DNA of 64,000 bases. It comes from an uncultured Acidimicrobiales bacterium (GTDB lineage Bacteria; Actinomycetota; Acidimicrobiia; Acidimicrobiales; Aldehydirespiratoraceae). Of this stretch, positions 1 through 8,708 are shown piece after piece; position 1 is the stretch's first letter; each line of letters begins with the position of its first letter. Made by a program: the position numbers and the translations under genes. The notes beneath the pieces were generated by a model, which was not told where the DNA came from, did not search any database, and saw nothing but the letters and a program-made list of their open reading frames with translations. Location of the stretch: NCBI GenBank assembly GCA_958296055.1, contig CATQHS010000001.1, forward strand, positions 1,894,277 through 1,958,276, in the 5' to 3' direction.

Positions 1-57
1 CACCACCGGATGCGGCGACTGCGGCTCTGGATCCCGGAGAGGCAGAGACGCTGCCAT
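1..57 (-). CDS. possible N-terminus of the next gene in the minus-strand operon (partial)
   Basis: An ATG at 57 opens 19 codons that run off the window edge. There is no clear Shine-Dalgarno, and the reading (MAASLPLRDP...) is too short to identify. In related genomes the sigM/anti-sigma pair is followed by thioredoxin reductase, so trxB is a guess from gene order only. The spacer contains the 10-bp palindrome CAAACGTTTG at 60-69. Confidence 0.3.
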   Translation of the reverse strand, partial: MAASLPLRDPEPQSPHPVV

Positions 58-70
58 ATCAAACGTTTGT

Positions 71-514
71 TCAGACAAGCCCGGAGATCGTTCCGTAGAA
101 GACGATCCCGATCACGATGGCAGCATCCACGATCAAAGCCGCGTACACCGGTTTCGCAGAACCGGTCCGGGCCTTCCAGAGCCCGGCCCCGATGACTGTG
201 AGCATGATTCCTACGAACAAATGTGCGGCCCAGGTAGCGGATCCGACTCCGGCGCCGATGGGCAGGTAAGCGTCGGCCAAGCGCACGGCTGCGACGGTCA
301 ACAGGATGAGCAGGCCGATGGCGCCGGCGGTGGCCACGAGGCCGTACACCACCGCCCGGACGGCCAGCACCACGTTGCCGGTGGTCTTGTCCTTGACCGC
401 GCTCACGATCTGGACTACCCGGTCGGCGGCCTCGCCCGGCCAGGTTTCGTCGCCGGTCAGCGTGAAGCGGGATCGAGCGGCGGGCTCTTGGTCGGCGGGC
501 TCCTGGTCGGCCAT
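71..514 (-). CDS. small membrane protein (holin-X/phage-holin-superfamily-like)
   Basis: A 147-residue protein with a charged, acidic N-terminus and three predicted hydrophobic helices at about residues 53-80, 92-112 and 123-145. This is the outline of small actinobacterial membrane proteins found downstream of sigma/anti-sigma pairs. It lies 51 bases after the anti-sigma gene on the same strand and probably belongs to that transcript. I see no catalytic motif. Assignment to a holin-like family rests on topology only; a membrane-stress role would be inferred from context. Confidence 0.65.
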   Translation of the reverse strand: MADQEPADQEPAARSRFTLTGDETWPGEAADRVVQIVSAVKDKTTGNVVLAVRAVVYGLVATAGAIGLLILLTVAAVRLADAYLPIGAGVGSATWAAHLFVGIMLTVIGAGLWKARTGSAKPVYAALIVDAAIVIGIVFYGTISGLV

Positions 515-565
515 GGCCGGAGCCTATCGGCCGGGCTTATGGGCCGGGCCGCCCGACCGGAGAGG

Positions 566-1540
566 TCACTTCAAGGCTGCGACCTCGGTGCCGCAAGCCG
601 GCTCGGCGGCATAGACCACGAATGGCCCCTCGTCTCCTCCGGTCGTGACCACAGCTAGATCGACGGCGCCGCCCACAGCGGCCTCCGGGCCGGCGTTCAG
701 TTCGGCTCGGGCCTCACTTATGACATCGGCGCCCAGCTCGGCCACTCGCTCGGCGACGGCCTCGGCGCAGGGGCCCGATTCGGTGTAGGGCCCGATGAAG
801 TCATCGCCGGCGGCGATGCGGAGCGCGAGCCGGTCGATCAACTGCTCCAAGCTGCTGACCGGGCCCAAGTCGATCGGCCCCGGATCGACCGGTCCGTCGT
901 CGGTTTCCAGGGCCTCGGCGGGCTCTTCGGCCTCGGGGGCCGGATACATTTCGGTGGTCGGCGCGGCGCTGGCCATGGCGTCGTCGGGGGGTTCAGCGGT
1001 TGGTGCCATGGCGTCGTCGGCCATGTCGGCCATTTCGCTTTCGTCGTAAGCGGCCGAGTCGTCATCTCCGTCGGTGACGGCCATTTCGGCTTCGTCGGCG
1101 GCGGGCATGTCGTCGGCGCTGGCGTCGCCGGCCGTGTCGTCTGATGCTGATTGGGGCGCGGGGCTGGCCGCGGTCATATCCTCGCGGCCGTCGTCGAGGC
1201 GCAACAGGACGGCCATCACGCCCAAGACGACCGCGGCGATCCCGGCCGCGGCGGCCACGGGGATGAACGCCCCCCGGCGCGGCCGGCGGGCGGCGGAGAT
1301 TGAACGGACCGCCGCCGGTGCGGCCGCGGCCGCGTCGAGGGCGGCCGCCCGCAACCGGTCCCGCTCGGCGGGGGCCAGGGGCGGAACCGGCTCGGCGACG
1401 GCGGCCCGGGCTGCGGCCAGTTCGGCGGCCCGGGCCCGGGCCCGGGGGTCGCTCTCTATCCGGGCCGCGTCGGCCGGGTCGGTCTCGCCGTCCAGATAGG
1501 CCGAGATCAGATCGTCCTCGTATCGGTGGGAGTCGCTCAT
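566..1540 (-). CDS. anti-sigma factor, membrane-anchored
   Basis: A 324-residue protein. The N-terminal about 80 residues are Ala/Arg/Asp-rich and start with a YEDDLISAYLDGE stretch typical of anti-sigma domains. One transmembrane helix follows at about 92-112, then a long acidic, Ala/Pro/Met-rich extracytoplasmic segment and a folded C-terminal domain of about 100 residues. The HxxxCxxC zinc motif of ZAS anti-sigmas is absent. It begins 10 bases after the ECF sigma gene, so it should sequester that sigma factor at the membrane. Position matches Rv3912 next to sigM in mycobacteria. The low-complexity acidic linker is unusually long. Confidence 0.8.
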   Translation of the reverse strand: MSDSHRYEDDLISAYLDGETDPADAARIESDPRARARAAELAAARAAVAEPVPPLAPAERDRLRAAALDAAAAAPAAVRSISAARRPRRGAFIPVAAAAGIAAVVLGVMAVLLRLDDGREDMTAASPAPQSASDDTAGDASADDMPAADEAEMAVTDGDDDSAAYDESEMADMADDAMAPTAEPPDDAMASAAPTTEMYPAPEAEEPAEALETDDGPVDPGPIDLGPVSSLEQLIDRLALRIAAGDDFIGPYTESGPCAEAVAERVAELGADVISEARAELNAGPEAAVGGAVDLAVVTTGGDEGPFVVYAAEPACGTEVAALK

Positions 1541-1550
1541 GGGGAATGGC

Positions 1551-2120
1551 TCATGGTTCGTGGGTTGGACGCTGGCCGGGGTGGTGATGGTTCCTGGGTT
1601 CAGGGTTCAAAGCCTCAGCCAGCCGGGCCCGGCCTCTGGAGATGCGGGACCTGACCGTGCCGGGGGCCAGATCGAGCACCTCGGCTATCCCGGCGTAGTC
1701 GAACCCGGCCACATCTCGCAGCACTACCGGGATTCGGAAATCTTCGGGCAGCCCGGCCAGGGCGGAGTCGATGTCGATTGAGGCCGCGACCGCCTCGGCC
1801 AGCTCGGGCCCGGGTTGAGCGGCGCCCCTCCGGCCGCCCCGATTGTCGATGTCGGCCAGGCCGGGCTCAGGTCGCCGCTGTCGCCGCCGGAGCTCGTCGA
1901 GGGCGGCGTTGGTGGCGACCCGGTAGGCCCATGTGCTGAACCGGGACCGACGGTCGAAGCGGGGGAGGCCCTTGGCGATGGCGATCAGGGCCTCTTGGGC
2001 GGCGTCGAGGCCGTCGGCGTCGTTGCCGGCCAGCCGTCGGCACACGGCGTGGATCCGATCTTGGTGCCGGCGCAGGAGCCGGTCCAGGGCTTCCCGGTCC
2101 CCGGACTGCGCGGCCGCCAC
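1551..2120 (-). CDS. ECF-type RNA polymerase sigma factor (SigM-like)
   Basis: A 189-residue ECF sigma factor. Region 2 includes RRHQDRIHAVCRRL and the DA.QEALIAI..GLPRF / FSTWAYRVATN core. Region 4 includes LPEDFRIPVVLRDV and an HTH GIAEVLDLAPGTVRSRISRGRARL. It directs transcription of a stress regulon and is presumably held by the anti-sigma encoded next. The GTG at 2120 lies inside the usual ALVAAAQSGD segment. No ATG, GTG or TTG lies further upstream before the degV stop, so a few N-terminal residues may be missing or a non-standard start is used. Gene order (DUF6049 upstream, anti-sigma downstream) matches mycobacterial sigM. Confidence 0.9.
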   Translation of the reverse strand: MAAAQSGDREALDRLLRRHQDRIHAVCRRLAGNDADGLDAAQEALIAIAKGLPRFDRRSRFSTWAYRVATNAALDELRRRQRRPEPGLADIDNRGGRRGAAQPGPELAEAVAASIDIDSALAGLPEDFRIPVVLRDVAGFDYAGIAEVLDLAPGTVRSRISRGRARLAEALNPEPRNHHHPGQRPTHEP

Positions 2121-2206
2121 CAGCGCCCGATCGTCGCGTTGGTCGCGGCTGGCCCGACTCCGGCCGCCCCGGCCCCGGTTCCGACTTCGGCGCCGGCCGT
2201 TCGGTC

Positions 2207-3040
2207 TCAGGCCGAGACCTGGTAGGTGATCCCCATGACGCGAGGCCCAGCGTGAGCCCCCACCACTGGCCCGATCTTCTCGACTCTCACCGAGCCCGAG
2301 CCGACGACGGGCTCGATCATCTCCAAGAACAAGTCCAAATCGGGGGCCTCCCCGTGCATCACGGCCACCTTCTCGACCGGGCTGTCGGCCCGGAGGGTGT
2401 CTCGCAGCCAGGCCAGGGCCTTGGTGCGGGTGCGCTGGCGGCCGGCTTCGGCCACCTCGCCGTCTTGGAGTTTGATGAGCGGCTTGATCGACAGAATCGA
2501 CCCGAACATGGCCTGAGCCCCGCCGATGCGTCCGCCCTTTTTGAGGTTCTCGAGGGTGTCGAGGGCCCCGTACAGCCTGCTGCGATCCCGCATTCCGGTC
2601 ACCGCGTCCACGATGGCCTCGGCGCCGGCCCCGTCGGCGGCCATGGCCCCGGCCTCCAGCACCATGGTGCCCAGCCCGGCGCTCAGCGAGCGGCTGTCAA
2701 CGATGTGGACGTCGGCTTCGATCCCGGCCGCCGCGGTTCGGGCCGATTGCATGGTGGCCGACACCCCGGCCGACAAGTTGATGCAGACGACGGCGTCGCA
2801 CCCCTCGTCGAGCTTGCGCCGGAAGGCTTGGTCGAACCGGCCCGGCGCGGCCGCCGCCGTCTCCGGCAGTCGGTCGTCTTCGGCCATCCTCCGGTAGAAC
2901 TCCTCCACGGAGAGTTCCTCCCGGTCGACCAGCTCGTCGTCGCCGAACCGGATGTTCAGCGGCACGATTTCGATCCCGAGTTCGTCCACCTCGGGGCCTC
3001 TCAGGTCACAGGAGCTGTCGGTGACAATGCCTACGGTCAC
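2207..3040 (-). CDS. DegV family fatty-acid-binding protein
   Basis: A 277-residue DegV protein. The N-terminal TDSSCDL motif and the NLSAGVSATMQSA segment contribute to the fatty-acid head-group pocket; the C-terminal domain contains LENLKKGGRIGG and SIKPLI. Family members such as FakB present fatty acids to a kinase, but no FakA partner is visible here. I chose the GTG at 3040 because it has GGAGG about 5 bases upstream and overlaps the DUF6049 stop codon (GTGA), implying translational coupling. An in-frame upstream extension is arginine-rich and unlikely. In mycobacteria this slot is occupied by murJ. Confidence 0.9.
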   Translation of the reverse strand: MTVGIVTDSSCDLRGPEVDELGIEIVPLNIRFGDDELVDREELSVEEFYRRMAEDDRLPETAAAAPGRFDQAFRRKLDEGCDAVVCINLSAGVSATMQSARTAAAGIEADVHIVDSRSLSAGLGTMVLEAGAMAADGAGAEAIVDAVTGMRDRSRLYGALDTLENLKKGGRIGGAQAMFGSILSIKPLIKLQDGEVAEAGRQRTRTKALAWLRDTLRADSPVEKVAVMHGEAPDLDLFLEMIEPVVGSGSVRVEKIGPVVGAHAGPRVMGITYQVSA

Positions 3041-5061
3041 GGAGCCCTCCGCGGAACGCTTGCGGCCTTCGAGCCCTCCCCGAGGCCGGTTTCCGTTCCG
3101 GCCACCGTAGCAGCGCCGCCGCCCGGCGCCCGGCGCCGCGGGCGGGCGGTTCTGATCCACCAGGCGGCCAGCCCGGCCCCGGCGGCGGCCAGAACCATCA
3201 GGCCCCACCCGGCCAGCCCGGCCGAGCGCACCCGGGCCGTCCCCCGATCGAGGACGATTCCGCCCTCGGGGGTGGTAACGGCCACTCCGACCGCCGATTC
3301 GCCCGCCGAGCGGGCTTCGATCCGGATCAGCACCTCGTTGCGGCCCGGGTCCAGTGCCACGAGCTGGCGCCGGCCCTCCGGGAAGTCGAGCCCCTCGGAG
3401 CTGAGCTCTAGGGCCACGGTCACCGGAAGGGACTGGCCGTTCACCAGGGTGAGGGGGAGGTCGCCGTCCCGGCCGGTGATGGTGACCCCGCCCCGGCCCA
3501 TCAGCCTGATGTCTCGCATTCCCGCCGCAGCCTGCCGCTTGACCGCGTCGAGCAGACCGGCTCGCTCGTCGGCGCTGAGGTTGCGGTTGGCGCTGGCGGC
3601 CAGAAGATCGCGGAGAGAGGAGGCCGAAGCGCCGTTGGGGGCGATGAGGCTCTCATAAGCCGACAAATGCTGCTCCGCCTCGGCCCGCCGGCTGTTCGCG
3701 GCCGCCATTCCGGCCGCTTCGGCCCCGTCCCGTCCGTCCCCGTCCGGGCCGATTGGGCGGTCGGGGGAGAGCGTTTCGAGTAGGGCCCCGGCGGTAAGGG
3801 GCTGCAGCAGACCGCTGCCGTCACCGGCGAGGCCGGCGAGGACCGCTTCGACGGCTGGCCCGCTCAGGTCGGGGGGAAGGACCACCACCGGCCCGGTCTC
3901 GTCGGCCAGGGCCATCCGCCACAGCTCGGCCAGGAAACGATGGACGCTCAGTTCGACATCGTCTTGGCCGGCCCCGGCGCCCGACGAGGTCAGCAGCGCG
4001 GCCAGCACCGGGTCGGCGGCAACGATGGGCAGGCGACTGCCCCCCGGCCCGGCGACAAACCGGGGCTGGCCGGGCCCGGGTCGGGCCGTGTCCGGGAGTC
4101 CGCCGTCGATCACGAAGCCGGCCGCGCCGACGCTCGAGGCCAGCCAGGCCGCGGTGGCGGCGGCCTGGTCGGGGCCGATTCGGCTGACCGCGCCGGCTTC
4201 AATGCCGACCGCCTCCAGCGCGGCCCGGGCTCGGGCGAAGCCGTCCAACACCACATCGGGCCGCCCGGCGGCCAGCCACGCGGCCACGTCGAGCGGGGTC
4301 CAGGGAGCCAGCAGCGCCTCGTGGCCGGCGGCGGCTGCTTGCAGCGCGCCGAGGGCGTCGGTTTCGCCGGTGCGGCCCAGCGCGTCGAAGGTCTCGGGGT
4401 CGACGGCGACCGTCACCGGCATTTCGGGCCTCCCGGCCAGCGCCTCGGCCGCGGCCAGAGCCCGTTCCAGGCTGTCGGGGTCGATGCGGGCGCCCGCGTC
4501 GGGGGAATGGACGACCGGCACCTCCAAATCGACGACGATCCCCACCGGCATGGGCCCGGCCCCGGCACCGTCGTTGGAGATCATCAGGACATGGGCGCGC
4601 AAAACGTCGATCACCGTGCCGCCGGGGGTCAACAACTCGACATCGAGCGGGTGGACGCCGGATCCGAATCCCGGCCCGGGGTCGGGGACGACTAGGGGGA
4701 TGACACCGGCGGCCGCGTCCGAGCGGCCCGGCTCGACCTCCCATTCGGCCATCGCCGGCGTCCCCGGGCTCGCCCGCAGACCGGCCAGCAGCTCCGAGCG
4801 GGTGGTGACCGGTGGCTGGAGGCGGGCCCGGATGGTCAGTCCGCCGGCTTCCCCGATCACCCGCACCGTCACCGTGGCCGGCCCGGCCGCGGTTCGCGGC
4901 GTCTGGGCCACGAAGTCGAGCCGAGCCTCTGGCTGAGCCCAGGCCGGCGAACCGCGGCCGGGCCCGGCCCCGACGGCCCCGACGACTACGGCGGCCACGG
5001 CGGCCACGGCGGCGGCGGCGAAGGCCGCGGCCAGCCGCCGCCGACCCCGCTGGCCCGTCAC
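3037..5061 (-). CDS. DUF6049 family exported protein (Rv3909-like)
   Basis: About 674 residues from the GTG at 5061. A basic n-region and long hydrophobic Ala/Val stretch (residues about 8-30) form a signal peptide. A large extracytoplasmic part follows, with a polysaccharide-deacetylase-like region, and one C-terminal transmembrane helix near residue 635 precedes an Arg-rich cytoplasmic tail. Members sit between pcnA and murJ/sigM near the origin in actinobacteria and are thought to be cell-envelope proteins of unknown function. It is transcribed divergently from pcnA and overlaps degV by 4 bases. The longer reading upstream of 5061 runs into the pcnA promoter and was not used. Confidence 0.82.
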   Translation of the reverse strand: MTGQRGRRRLAAAFAAAAVAAVAAVVVGAVGAGPGRGSPAWAQPEARLDFVAQTPRTAAGPATVTVRVIGEAGGLTIRARLQPPVTTRSELLAGLRASPGTPAMAEWEVEPGRSDAAAGVIPLVVPDPGPGFGSGVHPLDVELLTPGGTVIDVLRAHVLMISNDGAGAGPMPVGIVVDLEVPVVHSPDAGARIDPDSLERALAAAEALAGRPEMPVTVAVDPETFDALGRTGETDALGALQAAAAGHEALLAPWTPLDVAAWLAAGRPDVVLDGFARARAALEAVGIEAGAVSRIGPDQAAATAAWLASSVGAAGFVIDGGLPDTARPGPGQPRFVAGPGGSRLPIVAADPVLAALLTSSGAGAGQDDVELSVHRFLAELWRMALADETGPVVVLPPDLSGPAVEAVLAGLAGDGSGLLQPLTAGALLETLSPDRPIGPDGDGRDGAEAAGMAAANSRRAEAEQHLSAYESLIAPNGASASSLRDLLAASANRNLSADERAGLLDAVKRQAAAGMRDIRLMGRGGVTITGRDGDLPLTLVNGQSLPVTVALELSSEGLDFPEGRRQLVALDPGRNEVLIRIEARSAGESAVGVAVTTPEGGIVLDRGTARVRSAGLAGWGLMVLAAAGAGLAAWWIRTARPRRRAPGGGAATVAGTETGLGEGSKAASVPRRAP

Positions 5062-5110
5062 CTGGAGTTCCCCATGCTTTCGGCAACGATACGAGGTATC
5101 GGCCGACCGG

Positions 5111-5116
5111 TACGCT
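5111..5116 (+). promoter_or_regulatory. -10 element TACGCT of a leaderless pcnA transcript
   Basis: TACGCT ends 6 bases before the pcnA ATG at 5123 and no Shine-Dalgarno intervenes. This fits TANNNT-N6-start for a leaderless mRNA. The -35 region is not recognisable. The divergent DUF6049 promoter must lie in the same 61-bp spacer; TATCGT on the minus strand is a candidate. Confidence 0.55.
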
Positions 5117-5122
5117 CGCCCC

Positions 5123-6394
5123 ATGACCCGCCGGCCGGGCCGCATCGGCGGTCGGGACCTACTGCAAGCGGCCCGCTCGGCGGCTGAGCCGCTGGCCCGC
5201 CGCTTCGATGCCGCTGGCCACCGATTGTGGTTGGTGGGCGGCGCGGTCCGGGACGCCGTCGCGGGCCACCAGCGCCAAGTGACCGACCTGGACTGCGCCA
5301 CCGGCGCTCATCCCGGGCAGGTGAAGGAGCTGGTGGCGGCGGTGGCGGAGGCGGTCTGGGCTCAGGGCGAGCGGTACGGGACCATCGGCTGCGTGATCGG
5401 GGAGCGGACGTTCGAGATCACCACCTACCGGACCGAGTGCTACCGAGGCGATTCCCGCAAGCCGGCGGTGGCCTTCGGCGCTGACATAGAAGAGGACCTG
5501 GCCCGCCGCGACTTCACCGTCAACGCCATGGCCTGCGACATCCTGACCGGCGCCTTCGTGGACCCCTACGACGGTCGCGGCGACCTGGCGGCCGGCGTGC
5601 TGCGCACCCCGCTGGCCCCTCAGGTGTCGTTTCGGGAGGACCCGCTGCGGCTGCTGCGGGCGGCCCGGTTCATCGCCGGCCACGGGCTGGCCCCCGGGCC
5701 GGGCCTGACCGACGCCGTCCGAGAACTGGCCGGCCGGCTGGCCATAGTCTCAGCCGAGCGGGTCCGCGACGAGCTGGAGCGGCTGCTGGTGCTGGACGAT
5801 CCCGGCCCCGGCCTGCGGTTCTTGGCCGCGACCGCGGTGCTGGACTCGGTGCTGCCCGCCTTGGCCAGCGCCGACGTTGAGCAGCTCGGCCGCACGGTGG
5901 CCGCGGTCCCGGCCACCCCGGCCGCCCGCTGGGCCGCCCTGCTGGCCGATCACCCCGACTCGGCCGCGGCCCGGCTCCGGGAGCTGCGCGGCTCGGGGGC
6001 CTTGATCGAGCGCGTGGACTGGTACCTGTCGGCTCTGGCCGGGTTGAGCCCCCCGCCGCAGGGCGCCCCCGCCTTGCGCCGGGCCGCTCACACGTCGAGG
6101 GTCGATCCCGCTGCCATCGAGTTCGTCCGGGCCGTGCGCCGGGCCCGGGGCGAGCCGGTCGCCGACATTGACGCATTCGAGGCCGCTTTGGCCGAACTGC
6201 GATCGGTCGAGAGCGTCGACGACCCGAAACCGCCGCTCACCGGCACCGACGTGATGGATCTGCTCGGGCTCGAGCCCGGCCCCGAGGTCGGCCGGGCTCT
6301 GGATCACCTGCGCGAGCTGCGGTTCGACCGGGGCCCGCTTAGCCCGGACGAGGCCCGGGCCGAACTGCTTCGCTGGCGGTCCCGGCAGGCCTGA
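5123..6394 (+). CDS. pcnA: CCA tRNA nucleotidyltransferase, HD domain apparently missing
   Basis: A 423-residue class II nucleotidyltransferase that adds or repairs the 3' CCA of tRNAs. Visible motifs are LVGGAVRD (residues about 36-43), the metal-binding DLDCATG, RRDFTVNAMA, DPYDGRGDL and FREDPLRLLRAARF. Actinobacterial homologues are usually about 470-490 residues, with a C-terminal HD phosphohydrolase domain (HDxxK) after the neck. I find no such motif here, and the C-terminal half is short. The gene starts leaderless at an ATG and is followed 3 bases later by an EamA transporter gene. Its position divergent to the DUF6049/sigma operon is conserved near oriC. Confidence 0.92.
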   Translation: MTRRPGRIGGRDLLQAARSAAEPLARRFDAAGHRLWLVGGAVRDAVAGHQRQVTDLDCATGAHPGQVKELVAAVAEAVWAQGERYGTIGCVIGERTFEITTYRTECYRGDSRKPAVAFGADIEEDLARRDFTVNAMACDILTGAFVDPYDGRGDLAAGVLRTPLAPQVSFREDPLRLLRAARFIAGHGLAPGPGLTDAVRELAGRLAIVSAERVRDELERLLVLDDPGPGLRFLAATAVLDSVLPALASADVEQLGRTVAAVPATPAARWAALLADHPDSAAARLRELRGSGALIERVDWYLSALAGLSPPPQGAPALRRAAHTSRVDPAAIEFVRAVRRARGEPVADIDAFEAALAELRSVESVDDPKPPLTGTDVMDLLGLEPGPEVGRALDHLRELRFDRGPLSPDEARAELLRWRSRQA

Positions 6395-6397
6395 TCG

Positions 6398-7321
6398 GTG
6401 CGGAGGCTCAGCCATTTCCACGGGGTGCTGATCGTCATCGCGTCCGGCGTGATCTTCAGCTTCGGCCCGTTGACCCTCAGAGCGACGACCGAGGCGACCG
6501 ACTGGCAGTTTCTGGCCTACCGGTCCGGCTCGGCCGGTCTGGTGGCCTCGCTCTGGCTGGTGCTGCGCCGCCGCCGCTCCGTCATCTCGGTTTTGCGGTC
6601 GGCGGACCCCCGAACCTGGCTGGCCGGAGTGCTGCTCGGCGGGACCATGGTCTGTTTCGTTCTGGCCCTGACCCGGATCACCGTCGCGCCGGTGGCGCTC
6701 ATGCAGACCGCGGCCCCGATGGTGGCGGCCGGGGCTGGCTGGGTGTTGCTGGCCGAGCGGGTTCGCCCGGCCGCCTGGGCCGCCATCGGCCTCGGCGCCG
6801 TCGGGGTGGCCGTCATGCTCGGCGGCAATCTCGGATCGGTGAACACCGCCGGATTGGCGCTGGCCAGCCTGACGCCGGTGGGGCTGGGCTTGTACTCGGT
6901 GCTCCTGCGGTCGGCCCCGACCGGCGACCTGCTGGTCCCGATCGTGGTTGCGGGCGTTCTGTCCGGCGGGGCCGGGGCGGTGATGTCGCTGGCCGGTCCG
7001 GGCCTCGGCCTGCCGGCCGGCGATGCGCTGATGGGGTTCATTGCCGGCGGGGTGCTGATCGGCCTGGGTCTGCCCCTGTTCAACTACGGCCACCGGCTCG
7101 TTCCCGCGGCCGAGATAGAACTCCTGTTGCTGACCGAGGTGGTGCTGGCCCCGCTGTGGGTGTGGATCTGGCCGGGCGAGACTCCTGGCGCCGCCACTCT
7201 GGCCGGCGGGGCGCTGTTGTTGGCCTCAGTGGCCGGTCTGGCCCTCACCGCTGAGCGGCTCGAACCGGCCCGGCGGCCGACTCGGCGGGCGCGGCCTCCC
7301 CGCCGTCGGTACTCTCGATGA
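6398..7321 (+). CDS. EamA/DMT-superfamily transporter
   Basis: A 307-residue integral membrane protein with about ten hydrophobic helices in two EamA repeats. The first repeat ends near residue 145 (AAIGLGAVGVAVML) and the second near 295 (ALLLASVAGLAL). Such drug/metabolite transporters move amino acids, metabolites or drugs across the inner membrane; the substrate cannot be read from the sequence. It starts with GTG 3 bases after pcnA and overlaps the DUF5318 ATG by 4 bases (ATGA), so the three are probably co-transcribed. The C-terminal tail is Arg-rich and cytosolic. Confidence 0.85.
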   Translation: MRRLSHFHGVLIVIASGVIFSFGPLTLRATTEATDWQFLAYRSGSAGLVASLWLVLRRRRSVISVLRSADPRTWLAGVLLGGTMVCFVLALTRITVAPVALMQTAAPMVAAGAGWVLLAERVRPAAWAAIGLGAVGVAVMLGGNLGSVNTAGLALASLTPVGLGLYSVLLRSAPTGDLLVPIVVAGVLSGGAGAVMSLAGPGLGLPAGDALMGFIAGGVLIGLGLPLFNYGHRLVPAAEIELLLLTEVVLAPLWVWIWPGETPGAATLAGGALLLASVAGLALTAERLEPARRPTRRARPPRRRYSR

Positions 7322-7719
7322 CGGTGAAGCCGGGATTCAGCGCTCTCGCCGGCGACGACGGCGCCGAACCAACCGCCGCGGTCGACTACCGCCTGGCCCG
7401 GGAGGCGACCTTGCAGGCCTGGCGCTCGGGCCAGCTCAAACGCCACGAGGTGTGCGACGCCCAGCGGGAACTGCATCGCAACGCCGAGTTCTGCGGCCGC
7501 CCCACCGAGCGACAGTGCCCGGTGTGCGAGGAGACGGACTTGGTGGAGGTGACCTACGTGTTCGGGTCCCGGCTCCCCAAGCACGGCCGGTGCGTCACCA
7601 CCCAGGCGGAGATGCAGCGCTTGGAGCGCCGGACCGCCCCCGCCACCGGGTACGAGGTGGAGGTCTGCACCGGCTGCGGCTGGAACCATCTCATCTGGCG
7701 CCGGGAGTTGGGCGGCTGA
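7318..7719 (+). CDS. DUF5318 family zinc-ribbon protein
   Basis: A 133-residue protein typical of the actinobacteria-restricted DUF5318 family. Two CxxC pairs, CPVC (about residues 68-71) and CTGC (about 119-122), should bind one zinc. Between them lies a conserved TYVFGSRLPKHGRC stretch. The start ATG overlaps the transporter stop (ATGA). Function is unknown. In mycobacterial genomes the family sits near essential housekeeping genes. Confidence 0.85.
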   Translation: MTVKPGFSALAGDDGAEPTAAVDYRLAREATLQAWRSGQLKRHEVCDAQRELHRNAEFCGRPTERQCPVCEETDLVEVTYVFGSRLPKHGRCVTTQAEMQRLERRTAPATGYEVEVCTGCGWNHLIWRRELGG

Positions 7720-7764
7720 ATCCGAGGCCCCGGGCGGCCCGACCGGGCCGCCGCTTCGGGCCGC

Positions 7765-7770
7765 TACCCT
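7765..7770 (+). promoter_or_regulatory. -10 element TACCCT upstream of panB
   Basis: TACCCT fits TANNNT and lies about 50 bases before panB. The panB ATG has its own strong ribosome binding site (AAGGAGAGG at about 7806-7814), so this transcript would have a 40-base leader rather than be leaderless. No -35 is recognisable. Confidence 0.4.
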
Positions 7771-7819
7771 GGTAGCCGCCGCCGGCAGCCTCTGAGCGCC
7801 GGACGGAAGGAGAGGCCAG

Positions 7820-8680
7820 ATGAGCAATCTCACCGTGCCCGCTATCCGGGGCCGCAAGGTCCGCAACGGCGACAGCCCCCTGGTGATGGTGACCGCCTAC
7901 GACGCCCCCGGCGCCCGGTTCGCGTCGGACGCCGGGGCCGACCTCATCCTGGTGGGGGACTCGCTGGCCATGGTCGTGCTCGGTTACGAAGACACCCTGC
8001 AGGTGACCGTGGACGATATGGCCCACCATGTGGCCGCGGTGGCCCGGGCCCGGCCCGGTGCCCACGTCACCGGCGACCTGCCCTGGATGAGCTACCACGT
8101 CTCGGAGGCGGAGACGGTGCAGAACGCGGCCCGGCTGGTCCGGGCCGGGGCCCAGTCGGTGAAACTCGAGGGCGGCCGCAAGCGTCTGCCCATGATCGAG
8201 AAGATCATCGCCGCCGAGATCCCGGTCATGGGCCACATCGGCCTCACCCCCCAATCGCTTCACGCCATGGGCGGCTTCAAGGTCCAAGGCCGACGGTACG
8301 AGGCAGCCCGCCAGCTCGTGCAGGCGGCCAAGGCCATCGAGCACGCCGGCTGCTTCGCTCTAGTGGTGGAGGGCGTGCCCGCGCCGGTGGCCGAGCAGGT
8401 GACCGAGGCCATCGACATACCCACCATCGGCATCGGGGCCGGGCCCCGCTGCGACGGGCAGGTGCTGGTCTACCACGACTTGCTCGGCCTTCAGGACCGG
8501 CTGGCGCCGAAGTTCGTGCGCCGCTACGCCGATCTCGGCGCGGCTTCGGTGGACGCCATCGCCCGCTTCGCCGCCGATGTGCGCTCGGGCGCTTTTCCGG
8601 CCGACGCCGAGTCGTACCACCTAACCCCGGACGAAGCGGCCGCCTTCGGGATCTTCGGGCCTGAGCGCTCTGGCGGCTGA
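7820..8680 (+). CDS. panB: 3-methyl-2-oxobutanoate hydroxymethyltransferase
   Basis: A 286-residue cytosolic enzyme that transfers a hydroxymethyl group from methylenetetrahydrofolate to 2-oxoisovalerate, giving ketopantoate, the first step of pantothenate and CoA synthesis. Family signatures are VTAYDAPGARFASDAGAD near the N-terminus, LVGDSLAMVVLGY, GDLPWMSY, the VKLEGG metal site, GHIGLTPQS and IPTIGIGAGPRCDGQVLV. Length is standard for PanB. A purine-rich Shine-Dalgarno precedes the ATG. No other pantothenate gene is adjacent, so it appears to be a stand-alone unit just upstream of the rpsF operon. Confidence 0.96.
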   Translation: MSNLTVPAIRGRKVRNGDSPLVMVTAYDAPGARFASDAGADLILVGDSLAMVVLGYEDTLQVTVDDMAHHVAAVARARPGAHVTGDLPWMSYHVSEAETVQNAARLVRAGAQSVKLEGGRKRLPMIEKIIAAEIPVMGHIGLTPQSLHAMGGFKVQGRRYEAARQLVQAAKAIEHAGCFALVVEGVPAPVAEQVTEAIDIPTIGIGAGPRCDGQVLVYHDLLGLQDRLAPKFVRRYADLGAASVDAIARFAADVRSGAFPADAESYHLTPDEAAAFGIFGPERSGG

Positions 8681-8708
8681 CCCGGTAGGGGAGGGCCGCC
8701 GCCGCCGC

